This document shows, piece by piece, positions 44,003 through 53,863 of a stretch of DNA of 64,000 bases. The notes under the pieces are model-generated. The model saw nothing but the letters and a program-made list of their open reading frames with translations. It was not told where the DNA came from and made no database searches. Every line of letters starts with the position of its first letter. Within the stretch, counting starts at the first letter, position 1. Position numbers and translations under genes: made by a program. Source of the stretch: Planctomycetaceae bacterium (GTDB taxonomy: Bacteria > Planctomycetota > Planctomycetia > Planctomycetales > Planctomycetaceae); assembly GCA_021732995.1 (NCBI GenBank), contig JAKFWA010000053.1, forward strand, positions 29,202 to 93,201, written 5' to 3'.

Positions 44003-45808
44003 CTAGGTCTGCGGGCCGCCTGCTGGCGCACCTGGTCCTCTCGGTCCGCCTGCGCCGCGCTGGCCACCTTGCTGCATGCGCTCCATCGTCTTCTTGTACA
44101 CGGCGTCCGCTTCAGCTTGAGTAATAAACCCATCGCCGTCCTCGTCGTTCAGTTCAAAGCGCGTCTTGTTTCCCAGGAACGCGATCGGCTGCTTCATGTC
44201 TTCGGGGGCCTCGTCCTTGTCGATCTTGTTGTCCTTGTTCTTGTCGAGTTCGGAGAACTTGAGGCGTTGTGGACCACGAGGACGGTTGCCACCGCCGCTC
44301 TCAGCGGTCGGGCCGCCGGTCACGCCTCCCGAGGTGGAATCAGCAGCAGTTGCCGCACCGTACTTCGACTTGGTATCGATGGACTTCTCTTCAACTTTCT
44401 CTTCCTTAAGGGCGTCCGCCACGGCGGTGCGGGGATTCATGATCACCTCATCGCCCTCGGCCAGGCCGTCCTTTACTTCGACCATCTTGTCGTTCGTCAT
44501 GCCCAGCAACAGCTCGCGACGTTCGGCGGATCCGTTCTTGACAACCCAGCAGACGTGCTTGCTGTTCTGATCAACGACGGCGGCAACGGGAATGGTCAGC
44601 ACGTCAGTCAGGTCGGCAACCAGAATCTCGACGTCGGTCGTCATGCCCGGTCGCAAAGCCCCTGTGTCGCTGTCGATTCGCACTACGGCGGGGTATTCCT
44701 TGACCTGAGCCTGAGCCCACGATTTGGATTCCGGCTGGTTGGCAACGTGCACGACAGTACCCTGAAACTCGCGGTCCAGAACCTTCAGCAACACGCGCAT
44801 GCCTAAACGCACAATATCGACTTTGGATTCGTGAATCGGAACCTTAGCCTGCATCCGCTTCAGATCGGGAAGCTGGATGATTGTCTGAGCTTCACGAACG
44901 GGAGTGCCTTCAGCAATGGGAGTCTGCTGACCACCAAAACGCCCGCTGCTTTCCTTGTAGTAGACCACCATGCCCGCCTGAGGAGCCCGGATCGTGGTCT
45001 TGGCCAGTTGGTTCGTCAGCTTCTTGAGTTTGCCTTCTTCGAGTTCGACGTTGGCGTTTTCAGAACGGGCGCGAGCCTTCGCCGCATCACGCTTGCCTTC
45101 GAGTTCCTTCAGCATCTTTTCGCGCGTGAACTTCTCCAGCACGTTCTTGGAAGTCTTCGCAGCGTCCAGATCCAGATGAGCGCGTTGCACGGCGAACTCG
45201 TCAGCTTCAACCTGCAGCGGTGTCACGAAGCCTTTGCGAGACATGCGGCGGCTGTGGTCAAGAATGTTCTCGGCACTGCGCATATTCTCCATCGCGATCT
45301 TGATCTGACCTTCAACCAACTGCATTTCTTTGACGAACACACCTTCACTGTATTCCTGCACGGCGATCGAAGCGGCTTTAGCGTCCTCGGTGGCCTGAAT
45401 TTGCGCGGCGAGTGCCTTCTCGTAGATCCCCTTCTGCGATCGCAACTGCTCTTCGATGCCGGACTGGTCGAGTTGCACCAGTTCCTGGCCGGCTTCCACC
45501 AGCGTGCCATCCGCGATGATGGTCTGGATGGTACTGCCGCCAGCGATTTCGCACTTGATGTCGATGTTCTTCGCGCTCTCGATGTTGCCGTCCTCGGTAA
45601 CCGTGACGACAAGCTGTTCACGTTTGACCGTGTGAGTTGTCGCGTTCGAGACCGGGTTCGAAGTGCTCTCACTGAACGGCCAGTAGCCGCGAGCCTTCAT
45701 GATCCACAGGCCCGTACAGATCACGACTACGGCGCCGATCACGACGAGCGCGACATTACCGTTGCGGTTATGCCGATTATTCCGGTTAGGTAAATCGTAG
45801 GACTGCAT
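44003..45808 (-). CDS. HlyD/MacA-type adaptor fused to EF-hands
   Basis: The ATG at 45808 gives 601 aa. After a membrane anchor (VALVVIGAVVVICTGLWIM) it shows the adaptor layout: beta-barrel and lipoyl half (VTVTEDGNIESAKNIDIKCE), a long alpha-helical hairpin (residues about 110-240, with SRRMSRKGFVTPLQVEADEF), lipoyl second half (TTIRAPQAGMVVYYKE) and barrel (LRPGMTTDVEILVADLTDVL). The C-terminal 100 residues contain two EF-hand loops, DKNKDNKIDKDE and NDEDGDGFITQAE, followed by a Gly/Pro-rich tail. Adding EF-hands to an adaptor is unusual outside planctomycetes. It pairs with the MacB-type permease downstream. Confidence 0.9.
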   Translation of the reverse strand: MQSYDLPNRNNRHNRNGNVALVVIGAVVVICTGLWIMKARGYWPFSESTSNPVSNATTHTVKREQLVVTVTEDGNIESAKNIDIKCEIAGGSTIQTIIADGTLVEAGQELVQLDQSGIEEQLRSQKGIYEKALAAQIQATEDAKAASIAVQEYSEGVFVKEMQLVEGQIKIAMENMRSAENILDHSRRMSRKGFVTPLQVEADEFAVQRAHLDLDAAKTSKNVLEKFTREKMLKELEGKRDAAKARARSENANVELEEGKLKKLTNQLAKTTIRAPQAGMVVYYKESSGRFGGQQTPIAEGTPVREAQTIIQLPDLKRMQAKVPIHESKVDIVRLGMRVLLKVLDREFQGTVVHVANQPESKSWAQAQVKEYPAVVRIDSDTGALRPGMTTDVEILVADLTDVLTIPVAAVVDQNSKHVCWVVKNGSAERRELLLGMTNDKMVEVKDGLAEGDEVIMNPRTAVADALKEEKVEEKSIDTKSKYGAATAADSTSGGVTGGPTAESGGGNRPRGPQRLKFSELDKNKDNKIDKDEAPEDMKQPIAFLGNKTRFELNDEDGDGFITQAEADAVYKKTMERMQQGGQRGAGGPRGPGAPAGGPQT

Positions 45809-46148
45809 GGCGTGATCTCGCAGCAAAAAAGGTGAGTAGCGCGCTCGAGCGTACAGGGGAGATCGGAAGGAATGCCCCCGACGCTCTCTAAAAATACCAG
45901 AGACGGTGAGGGCTTCAGAACCGTTCATCGAGCGTTGTAGGGGTTTCGTAGGCCGATTCGCAGCCTGAGCGGAACGGTTCGTCACATCAGTCTTGTCAAA
46001 CCACCTTGAGAAACGATGAAGTTGGTGAGCTGCCAGGGCGTTTTCAACGTTGAACGCGGCAAATCGCAGCGATTCGCCGTACGGTTGCCCATGCAGGCGG
46101 CAGGTGGCCTTTGAATTGGGACGGACATCACAGACCGGGAGGTGTGTT
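45809..46148. other. Divergent intergenic region
   Basis: No gene is seen. It must hold divergent promoters for the adaptor and nadV genes. Confidence 0.45.
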
Positions 46149-47537
46149 TTGAACGGGTGGCTCAACAACATTTGTTGGCTGACAGATAGTTACAAGGTCT
46201 CGCACTATCGGCAGTACCCGCCCGGAACTCAGAAAGTGTTTTCGTACTTCGAAGCCCGCTCGGGGGCTCAGTTTCCCGACGTTGTGTTCTTCGGACTGCA
46301 GTACTTTCTGGAGACCTATCTGGCCGGGGCGGTGGTGACTCAGGAGAAGATCAACGTCGCCGATGAGCTGTTGCGCGGGCACTTCGGCAACTCGGTGTTT
46401 CATCGAGCTGGCTGGGAACGAGTTCTCAACAAGCACGACGGTCGGCTGCCGATCGTCATCAAGGCGGTTCCGGAAGGCACCGTGCTCTCGCCGGGCAACG
46501 TGCTCATGACCGTCGAGAACACCGACGACGATGCGTACTGGCTGACGAACTATCTGGAGACGCTGCTGGTGCAGGTGTGGTATGGCTCGACCGTCGCGAC
46601 GCAAAGCCGGGCGATGAAGGCTGTCATCCTGAACGCGCTGCAGGAGACCGGCGATCCGGGGCTGATCGACTTCAAGCTGCACGACTTCGGTTTTCGCGGA
46701 GTGACCTGCCCCGAGCAGTCGGCTCTGGGTTGTGCGGCGCACCTCGTCAACTTTCGCGGCACGGACACGCTCACCGGGTTGATGCTGGCTCGCAAGATTT
46801 ATGGGTGCGAGATGGCGGGGTTCAGTATCCCCGCTGCCGAGCACAGCACCATCACCAGTTGGGGTGAAGCACACGAAGTCGACGCGATGCGCAACATGCT
46901 GACTCAGTACCCGACGGGGCTCGTCGCCTGTGTCAGCGACAGTTTTGATATCTTCAAAGCGTGCTCCGAGCTGTGGGGCGGAGTGCTCAAAGAAGCCGTG
47001 CTGGCGCGTGATGGCGTACTTGTCGTGCGCCCCGATTCCGGTGATCCACCGACGATTGTCGTCGAAGTCCTGCGGCGTTTGGGCGAAGCGTTCGGCTCGA
47101 CAACGAATCCGAAGGGCTTTCGCGTTCTGCATCCGAAGGTGCGAGTCATTCAAGGCGACGGCATCGACTTCGCCATGCTGCGCAAGATTCTGGACGCCGT
47201 CCGCGATGCAGGCTGGTCAGCCGACAACATCGCGTTCGGTTCCGGCGGCGGACTCTTGCAGAAGCTCAATCGAGACACGGAGCGATTCGCGTTCAAGTGC
47301 TCATCAGCGGTGGTCAACGGGCAGGAACGCGACGTCTTCAAACGGCCCATCACGGACGGTGGCAAGTCTTCGAAGGCGGGGCGATTGAAGTTGGTCCGCG
47401 ATGCGAACGGCGCTTATCGCACGGTGCGGGCGCATGAGCTACCGGATCAACCCGATCAACTCGTTGAGGTTTTTCGTAACGGAGAGATCACGCGCCGCTG
47501 GTCGTTCGATGAGATCCGCGCGGCAGCGAATTTTTGA
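46149..47537 (+). CDS. nadV: Nicotinamide phosphoribosyltransferase
   Basis: The TTG at 46149 follows a strong GGGAGG (46137-46142), spacing 6, and gives 462 aa, close to the usual NAMPT length. The enzyme converts nicotinamide and PRPP to NMN for NAD salvage. Typical motifs are NICWLTDSYKVSHYRQYPPG, YFEARSGAQFPDVVFFGLQY, HDFGFRGVTCPEQSALGCAA, EMAGFSIPAAEHSTITSWG, VACVSDSFDIFKACSELWGG, VVRPDSGDPPTIVVEVL and IAFGSGGGLLQKLNRDT. No other NAD genes are close. It converges on the FHA gene. Confidence 0.95.
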   Translation: MNGWLNNICWLTDSYKVSHYRQYPPGTQKVFSYFEARSGAQFPDVVFFGLQYFLETYLAGAVVTQEKINVADELLRGHFGNSVFHRAGWERVLNKHDGRLPIVIKAVPEGTVLSPGNVLMTVENTDDDAYWLTNYLETLLVQVWYGSTVATQSRAMKAVILNALQETGDPGLIDFKLHDFGFRGVTCPEQSALGCAAHLVNFRGTDTLTGLMLARKIYGCEMAGFSIPAAEHSTITSWGEAHEVDAMRNMLTQYPTGLVACVSDSFDIFKACSELWGGVLKEAVLARDGVLVVRPDSGDPPTIVVEVLRRLGEAFGSTTNPKGFRVLHPKVRVIQGDGIDFAMLRKILDAVRDAGWSADNIAFGSGGGLLQKLNRDTERFAFKCSSAVVNGQERDVFKRPITDGGKSSKAGRLKLVRDANGAYRTVRAHELPDQPDQLVEVFRNGEITRRWSFDEIRAAANF

Positions 47538-47561
47538 CAGTCTGCGGTTAGCAAGAGTCAA

Positions 47562-48341
47562 TCAGCGGCGACGACGATTGTCCGAGCCGCTGTCTTCCAG
47601 TTCGGCCTCAGCTTCGTCTTCCTGCAACAAGCCTTGCAGATCGATCAGGTCGCCATCATCGAGCACGGGAATCTCGTCGCTGCTGGGCGGCGGTTCTGCT
47701 TTGGACTTGGGCTTCGACGACTTCGAGGATTCCGGACGTTTCTTCTCTTCGCTCTTGGGACGCACCGGTTCCGCCGGTGGTTGCTTGCGTTCGGCCTTAA
47801 CGCGGTCCGGCCTGATCGGTGCAACTTTCGCCAGCGACGGTTCGACGACGAAGCTGTCATCTTCATCGGGCAACACGACCGGCTGGTCTTCATCGGGATC
47901 GATATAGATCGGCTTCACGCTACGTCGAGGGAGCCCCATCACCGCCGCTTCGTGTTCTGCGGCGCGATTCCGGCCTTTACCCTTTTCGCGATCTTCCTCG
48001 CGGGTTCTGCCCGGCGCGGTCTGATCCTGCTTGGGAGCGGCTTGCTTGGCGGCGTCTTCGTTCGCGAGTTCGAAACGGACTTCGGCGACGGACAGCTCAT
48101 CGCCAACTCGCAAGCGTTGCTCGCGATCGACTCGATGCCCGTTGATCCATACGCCATTGGTACTGGCCAGGTCACGTACGAAGATGCGGTGTTCAACCAC
48201 GGCGACCAGGCAATGGGTGCGCGAGACCTTACGACTCTCGGTCAACACCACGTCACAGTCGGGATTGCGGCCAAACAGCAGCACTGGCTTATCCAGTTTG
48301 ATTGCTTTGCCGCCGTCGAGAGGTATCAGCCGTAAGGCCAT
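47562..48341 (-). CDS. FHA domain protein
   Basis: The 259-aa protein has an N-terminal FHA domain (residues about 1-90): LLFGRNPDCDVVL (G24 R25), KVSRTHCLVAVVE (S40, H43), ASTNGVWINGHRV (N62 G63). These residues bind phosphothreonine. The rest is a low-complexity acidic/basic, Lys/Pro/Glu-rich tail (DRVKAERKQPPAEP, SDEIPVLDDGDLID). It probably binds phosphorylated partners of Ser/Thr kinases, which are numerous in planctomycetes. No kinase is nearby. Confidence 0.9.
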   Translation of the reverse strand: MALRLIPLDGGKAIKLDKPVLLFGRNPDCDVVLTESRKVSRTHCLVAVVEHRIFVRDLASTNGVWINGHRVDREQRLRVGDELSVAEVRFELANEDAAKQAAPKQDQTAPGRTREEDREKGKGRNRAAEHEAAVMGLPRRSVKPIYIDPDEDQPVVLPDEDDSFVVEPSLAKVAPIRPDRVKAERKQPPAEPVRPKSEEKKRPESSKSSKPKSKAEPPPSSDEIPVLDDGDLIDLQGLLQEDEAEAELEDSGSDNRRRR

Positions 48342-48728
48342 GACCGTGACTCTGGGGAATGAGAAGGAACGTCGTTAAATCAATCTACAAGACATCCTCC
48401 GTGCGAGAAATCACCAATCTCAACAGCACGCAATTTCCTAGATGGCATTTTCGACAAAGCTGCTGCGACGCATCCCAGCTCGCAATCCGGCACGTCCTGT
48501 ATCTCATACCATTGCGAGAATTGGAGAATCCGGCAATCCGCTTGTCGGGCTGCCGGATCAGATTTCGAGGTTTGGCGGCCTTCTGAATCGCGTGGGGCAC
48601 GTTCTCGACGAGCCGTTGTGGTGGGCTTCCGGACTGTGGTCGGCACTCTCCATGTGCCGACGGACCCAAGAAACCCGCACGCGGAGAGTGCGGGCCACCC
48701 AGCAGATACCGCTCCACTTCAAACTGCT
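48342..48728. other. Intergenic region with dispersed hairpins
   Basis: No gene is seen in 387 bases. The region contains CGTGGGGCAC at 48591-48600 and the hairpin repeats given at 48641-48694. Confidence 0.5.
48591..48694. repeat. Hairpin repeats, GGCAC dispersed family
   Basis: CGTGGGGCAC at 48591-48600, hairpin CGGCACTCTCCATGTGCCG at 48641-48659, then a CCCGCAC/GTGCGGG hairpin at 48674-48694. The first two resemble 2261-2284 and 51212-51228. Confidence 0.7.
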
Positions 48729-49487
48729 CTAAAGATCCCAACTCTGACCGTTCCAGGCGAGCGTGCGCTCCATCAGGTTCACGACATCGTTCGAGAACAC
48801 TTCGTAGCAGGTCTCACCCTTTTCGGCGGTCGCCAGACGCGGATGGCCGATGTGTCCGGGCACGGTGCGGTCCTTAGTGATCCAAGCCCGATTGCCCGGT
48901 GAAGCCCCTGTTCCGAAGCCGACCTCTTCCAGATTGGAGATGTCACCAACCAGGTCCGGACGGATTCGCAGCATCATGGACGTTTCCAGTTCGCAGGCGT
49001 GACCGACCTGATGCTGGTGGATGTCCTTGTTGACTTCGTGAGGTTTGCCGCCGAGCAACCAGTACGTTGCCGAGACCAGCAGCAGATCGTGGCGCGCCCG
49101 GTATTTCTGCCGGATCTCGAACAGGGCTTGCTGAGCGGGCACGATGTTTCCCCCGTGTCCGTTGATCAGCACGATGCGTTTGAAACCGACGAACAGGAAG
49201 TTTTCCACCATGTCGCGGAGCAGGTCGAGGTACACGCGCGGCGACGCTGACATCGTGCCGGGGAAGTCCAGATGGTGCTCCGAGTTGCCCAGCCACTGCA
49301 GCGGCGTCATCAGGATCTTGTCCTTCAGCCGTTCATGAGCGCGGCGGGTGACTTCGCCGCAGAGCAGGCTGTCCGTAAAAACCGGCATGTGGTGCCCGTG
49401 CTGCTCCAACGCGGCGATCGGAATCAGAACGGGAGTATCCTTCGACAGCGACGCGACGCGCGGCCACGGCAGTTCGTACAAATGCAT
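48729..49487 (-). CDS. Creatininase-family amidohydrolase
   Basis: The ATG at 49487 (AAAGG upstream) gives 252 aa. Metal-binding motifs of the creatininase/MftE fold are present: IAALEQHGHHMPVFTDSL (E, H and D ligands), WLGNSEHHLDFPGTMSASP, VLINGHGGNIVPAQQAL and GHACELETSMMLRIRPDLV. It is probably a Zn/Mn amidohydrolase; the substrate is unknown. It is not linked to creatinine genes. It is a single gene, divergent from aroDE. Confidence 0.88.
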   Translation of the reverse strand: MHLYELPWPRVASLSKDTPVLIPIAALEQHGHHMPVFTDSLLCGEVTRRAHERLKDKILMTPLQWLGNSEHHLDFPGTMSASPRVYLDLLRDMVENFLFVGFKRIVLINGHGGNIVPAQQALFEIRQKYRARHDLLLVSATYWLLGGKPHEVNKDIHQHQVGHACELETSMMLRIRPDLVGDISNLEEVGFGTGASPGNRAWITKDRTVPGHIGHPRLATAEKGETCYEVFSNDVVNLMERTLAWNGQSWDL

Positions 49488-49674
49488 GCTCAGCCTTTCG
49501 AGTGAAATGAATCGACAGAGCGAAGTTTGCCAACTTCGTGTCATCAGCTTTGAAAGATTCCCAAATGGCCGCAAGTCGGCGGGCGGTGCGTTCCAACCGG
49601 GTTTGAGCGGTCACTATCATTCTGCTGCCGCTAACGGCATCACTTCGTGAACTTCATCACATCAGACGAGCACC

Positions 49675-51186
49675 ATGATCTGCGTCAGCATTGGGCGTAC
49701 GCGCCATCTGAAAGTTATCGACGAACACAAGGCCCTCGCCGAACGCGGAGCCCAACTGGTCGAGTTGCGGCTGGACTGGCTGCAGAGCCTGCCTGAACTG
49801 AATCGCCTGATCAAAGATCGGCCGACGCCGGTCATCGTGACCTGCCGCCGTAAGGCAGATCGAGGTCACTGGCGCGGCGCCGAAGACCAGCGCATGATGA
49901 TCCTGCGGCAAGCCATCGTGGCGGGAGTCGAGTACGTCGATCTCGAGATGGACATCGCGCGCAGCGTTCCGCGCTACGGCAAGACCAAGCGAATTGTCAG
50001 CTATCACAACTTCGATGAAACGCCCGAAGACCTCGCGTCGATTCATCAGCAGATCAGCAAGCTCGACGCGGACATCATCAAGATCGTGACGATGGCCAAC
50101 TCGCCGGGCGACGTGACTCGCATGCTGCGCCTGGTGGCCGACTCCACCATTCCCACGGCTGGCTTCTGCATGGGTGAACTCGGCCTGCCGAGCCGCATTC
50201 TCTGCGGCAAATATGGCTCACCGCTGACCTACGCGACCTTCAGCCGCGACCGCGAACTGGCACCCGGCCAGATCGTCTTCGAGGACATGCGGGACATCTA
50301 TCACTACGACGACATCAACGCTCAGACGGCGGTGTTTGGCGTGGTCGGCGATCCAATCGGTCACAGCCTCAGCCCGCTGATTCACAACGCCGCGCTGCAA
50401 GCTGCTGGTATCAACGCGGTCTACCTTCCATTCCGTATTCCAGCCGAGACGCTGGCGGCATCACTGCGTGATCTGGACTGGCTCGGCGTGAAAGGCTTCA
50501 GCGTCACCATTCCGCACAAGGAAGCTGCGGCCGCGTTCGCTCAACATTCCAATGACGCTGTGCAGGCCATCGGCGCCGCGAACACTCTGTACCGCAATCA
50601 GGCTGGCGACTGGGAAGCTTCCAACACCGACTACGATGCGGCGCTGGAAGCCATCCTGCAGGGCATTGATCCGAACGAACCTGAACCTGCGAGGTTGATG
50701 GGGCGTAAAGCGCTGGTGCTCGGCGCTGGCGGTGCCGCGCGGGCCATTGCACTGGCGCTCGTGCGAAACGGTTGCATCGTCACCATCTGCAGCCGCACGC
50801 ATAAGCGAGCGACCGCGCTGGCCGACGAACTCGGCTGCACCCACTGCTCGTGGGAGAACCGCGGCGCAGTCGATCCCAGTATCCTCGTGAACTGCACTCC
50901 GGTCGGCATGCACCCGAACGTGGATGCGTCTCCGTTTGCCGAGAACTGGCTGACGCCCGGCATGCTGGTCTTCGATACGGTCTACAATCCGGAGACTACG
51001 TTGCTCATCAAGCACGCCCGGCAGCGCGAGTGCAAAGTCGTGACCGGCATCGAAATGTTCGTGCGCCAAGCCGCTCGTCAGTTCGAACGCTTCACGGGCA
51101 AGCCGGCCTCGCTCGACAAGATGCGAGCCACCCTCCGCGCCGCGATTTCGCCGGTGAAGATCAACTACGTCCCGGAAGAAACCTAG
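49675..51186 (+). CDS. aroDE: Bifunctional 3-dehydroquinate dehydratase / shikimate dehydrogenase
   Basis: This 503-aa fusion catalyses steps three and four of the shikimate pathway. Residues 1-215 form a type I dehydroquinase: QLVELRLDWLQ, RIVSYHNFDETPED (H111) and DIIKIVTMANSPGD (Schiff-base K136). From about 222 a shikimate dehydrogenase follows: VVGDPIGHSLSPLIHNAALQ, GVKGFSVTIPHKEAA, NTDYDAALEAI, LGAGGAARAIALALV and NCTPVGMHPN. This domain order is known from plants and planctomycetes/chlamydiae. It is monocistronic. Confidence 0.96.
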   Translation: MICVSIGRTRHLKVIDEHKALAERGAQLVELRLDWLQSLPELNRLIKDRPTPVIVTCRRKADRGHWRGAEDQRMMILRQAIVAGVEYVDLEMDIARSVPRYGKTKRIVSYHNFDETPEDLASIHQQISKLDADIIKIVTMANSPGDVTRMLRLVADSTIPTAGFCMGELGLPSRILCGKYGSPLTYATFSRDRELAPGQIVFEDMRDIYHYDDINAQTAVFGVVGDPIGHSLSPLIHNAALQAAGINAVYLPFRIPAETLAASLRDLDWLGVKGFSVTIPHKEAAAAFAQHSNDAVQAIGAANTLYRNQAGDWEASNTDYDAALEAILQGIDPNEPEPARLMGRKALVLGAGGAARAIALALVRNGCIVTICSRTHKRATALADELGCTHCSWENRGAVDPSILVNCTPVGMHPNVDASPFAENWLTPGMLVFDTVYNPETTLLIKHARQRECKVVTGIEMFVRQAARQFERFTGKPASLDKMRATLRAAISPVKINYVPEET

Positions 51187-51211
51187 CCTTTGTCGACAGT
51201 CGATCGTAGCA

Positions 51212-51228
51212 GGCACATTCCATGTGCC
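51212..51228. repeat. Short hairpin, GGCAC family
   Basis: GGCACATTCCATGTGCC at 51212-51228 matches the cores at 2266-2284 and 48641-48659. Confidence 0.65.
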
Positions 51229-51359
51229 GTTCGCCCCAAAACAGCGTTCGTGCACGTGTCCAAATTGGGGGATTAGCCGGTTCGGGGATGAGCGCGGTCG
51301 GGCAGTCGCTACACTGAAGCGACTCTATTTCCGCGTCTCCTGCCTGAGTCCTTCCGAGC

Positions 51360-53840
51360 ATGCCTGCTTCTGCCTTCACTTCGCTAAGTTCGTGCGTCTC
51401 TCTGCTCGCAGCAGAGGCGACCGACTTCCGCGTAATTGAATACGACCTGCCCGAGACATCGCTGGGCTGGATCGGTCTGATTGGCGTTGGGCTCATCGTC
51501 GTACTGGCGTCGGTTGTCATCTCGCTGAGAAACACGGCGGAGTACTCGCGGTGGTGGCGTGCCTGGCTGCTGGGCCTGCGACTGGCTGTGCTGGCTGGCT
51601 TGGTGGTCGTCACCATCAACCCGCAGGAGCGCACTCAACAGCTCGCGTATCGACCGTCGCAGGTAGCGGTGCTGATTGATCGCTCGCTGTCGATGCAGTT
51701 TCCGGAATCGCAGCCGGTAGGGTCGACTCCCGCAACGGGAGAGGGCAGCAACAAGACCCGGTCTGAAGCTGTGACGGCTATGCTGCGCGATTCCGAATTG
51801 ATCGCGACGTTGCGCAAGAATCACTCGGTCAGCGTCTACAGTTTTGACTCAGCGCTGAACGGTCCGCACTACACGTTCCGCACGCTCAACGCGCGAGCGG
51901 CGCAGCCGACCGCTCCGACTGCAGCAGCAGGTGAGGCATCAAAACCGGATGCGTCTGCTCCGAACTGGGAAGAGATCACGCGGCCTGTCGGTTTGGAGAC
52001 GCGCCTGGGCGAATCGTTGATCGATCTCGTGCGGCAGATCAGCAGCCGATCGTTGTCGGGTGTGATCGTGGTGACCGATGGCGGCTCGAATGCCGGCGTC
52101 GATCCGCAAATGGCGATTGAACTCGCGCGAACGGCCAAGACGCGACTCGTGACGGTTGGCGTCGGCAGCATTCAGCAGCCGGTCAATCTGCAAGTGGTTG
52201 CTTTGCAGGCTCCGAGCGATGTGCATGTGGGCGACGCGTTTGAAGTGTCAGCCTTCCTGCAGTCGCAGGGCTTTGCCGGTCGACGAGCTGTCGTCGAACT
52301 GCTGCAGAAACCCGAAGACACGCAGGGCGAACCGGTGCTGGTGGATTCACGCGAGATCGAGTTCACGGAAGACGGAGCCCCGCTGCGCGTCACCTTCGAG
52401 CGAACTCCGACCGACGCGGGCAGCTTTGAGTACTTCCTGCGTCTGAAGCCGACATCGCAGGTGGTCGAACTGAGCGACAAAGACAACGAACGGCGCAAGG
52501 CGATCAATGTCGTCGATCGCAAGACGAAGGTTTTGATCGTCGCGGGCGGGCCGATGCGCGATTATCAGTTTGTCCGCAACATGCTCTTCCGGCATTCGGC
52601 GATTGATACCGATATCTGGCTGCAGTCGGCGGATATCGCAGGCGCCGTCAGTCAGGAATCGGACAAACTGTTGACTGGCTTTCCCGCGACGAAGGAAGCC
52701 CTCTTTGAGTACGACGTGCTGCTGGCCTTCGATCCGGACTGGAAGCAACTCAAACCCGAACAATTTGATTTGTTGCACGAATGGGTCTTCGCGCAATCGG
52801 CGGGAATCATCTTCATCGCCGGTGATGTCCACAGTCCGGACACCGCGGCGGCCAAAGAGCTGGAACGCATTCGCCAACTCTACCCGGTCGTGCTGAACCC
52901 GATTCTGCTGGATAGCGGCAGCGATCTCCGCAACCCGCAAGCCTGGCCCGTGCAGTTCACTCGCGAAGGTATGGAAGCAGGCTTCCTGCAGGTCACTGAT
53001 GATCCGGTGACATCGTCGCTGGTGTGGAAGAACTTCACCGGCTTCTACGGCTGTTTCCCGACGAATGGAGCGAAAGCAGGGGCGACGGTGTATGCCAACT
53101 TCGGCGACCCGCGCGTGCAGACGAATTTCGGCCAGCCCATTGTGCTGGCGTCGCAATACTACGGAGCGGGTCGCATTCTGTACCTGGGCAGTCCCGAACT
53201 GTGGCGGCTGCGAGCGACGGACGAGGACCACTACGACCGCTTCTGGACCAAATCCATTCGTGACGTCGGACAGGCGCGACTGAAGCATGGCAACACACGC
53301 GGCACGATCCTGGTCGAACGCAATCAGTACCTGCTCGGCCAGACCGTCCGCGTGCGAGCTCAGGTACTCGATCCGCAATTCAATCCCATCACCGACAACA
53401 CGGTCTCGCTGGATGTGATTGATCCCAACGGCAAGCCGATTCTGCCGCCGCTCAAGCTGCAGCCGGATACTGGACGACCGGGACAACATACGGCGAGCTT
53501 CCGTGTCGGCGTACCCGGCACGTGGCGCATTGAATTGCCCATTCCGCAATCGCGCGATCGAGTGTCAGAGAAGCTGGATGTGACGCTACCCAATTTGGAA
53601 ACGGACAACGCTCGTCAGAACGCTCAATTACTGCGACAGATGGCGGATGATACCGGTGGCGGGTATTACTCAATCGCCGAAGCCATTACTGAAGCGGCGA
53701 AAAAATTGCCGGATCAAGGCGAGGAATTTCAAATCGACCAGCAATTGAAGACGCTTTGGGACCGCGAATGGGTCATGTATGCACTGGTCGGGTTGCTCTC
53801 GATTGAATGGCTGACACGGAAGTTGCTGAAGTTGGCATAG
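51360..53840 (+). CDS. VWA and GATase-like membrane protein
   Basis: The 826-aa protein has N-terminal TM segments (LGWIGLIGVGLIVVLASVVI and WLLGLRLAVLAGLVVVTI) and a VWA domain beginning near residue 100 (VAVLIDRSLSMQFPES, MIDAS-like DRSLS and TDGGSNAG). A class I glutamine-amidotransferase-like region is in the middle, and the C-terminus has one TM (WVMYALVGLLSIEWL). These large planctomycete proteins are usually paired with other VWA or BatA-like genes; their role is unknown. Its end overlaps no gene; DUF1501 follows after 23 bases. Confidence 0.88.
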   Translation: MPASAFTSLSSCVSLLAAEATDFRVIEYDLPETSLGWIGLIGVGLIVVLASVVISLRNTAEYSRWWRAWLLGLRLAVLAGLVVVTINPQERTQQLAYRPSQVAVLIDRSLSMQFPESQPVGSTPATGEGSNKTRSEAVTAMLRDSELIATLRKNHSVSVYSFDSALNGPHYTFRTLNARAAQPTAPTAAAGEASKPDASAPNWEEITRPVGLETRLGESLIDLVRQISSRSLSGVIVVTDGGSNAGVDPQMAIELARTAKTRLVTVGVGSIQQPVNLQVVALQAPSDVHVGDAFEVSAFLQSQGFAGRRAVVELLQKPEDTQGEPVLVDSREIEFTEDGAPLRVTFERTPTDAGSFEYFLRLKPTSQVVELSDKDNERRKAINVVDRKTKVLIVAGGPMRDYQFVRNMLFRHSAIDTDIWLQSADIAGAVSQESDKLLTGFPATKEALFEYDVLLAFDPDWKQLKPEQFDLLHEWVFAQSAGIIFIAGDVHSPDTAAAKELERIRQLYPVVLNPILLDSGSDLRNPQAWPVQFTREGMEAGFLQVTDDPVTSSLVWKNFTGFYGCFPTNGAKAGATVYANFGDPRVQTNFGQPIVLASQYYGAGRILYLGSPELWRLRATDEDHYDRFWTKSIRDVGQARLKHGNTRGTILVERNQYLLGQTVRVRAQVLDPQFNPITDNTVSLDVIDPNGKPILPPLKLQPDTGRPGQHTASFRVGVPGTWRIELPIPQSRDRVSEKLDVTLPNLETDNARQNAQLLRQMADDTGGGYYSIAEAITEAAKKLPDQGEEFQIDQQLKTLWDREWVMYALVGLLSIEWLTRKLLKLA

Positions 53841-53863
53841 CTCAAGCAGACGAGGTCGTCCTT

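Noticed and set aside
49657..51255. Minus-strand frames opposite aroDE
   Set aside because: Shadows of a conserved bifunctional enzyme; no motifs.
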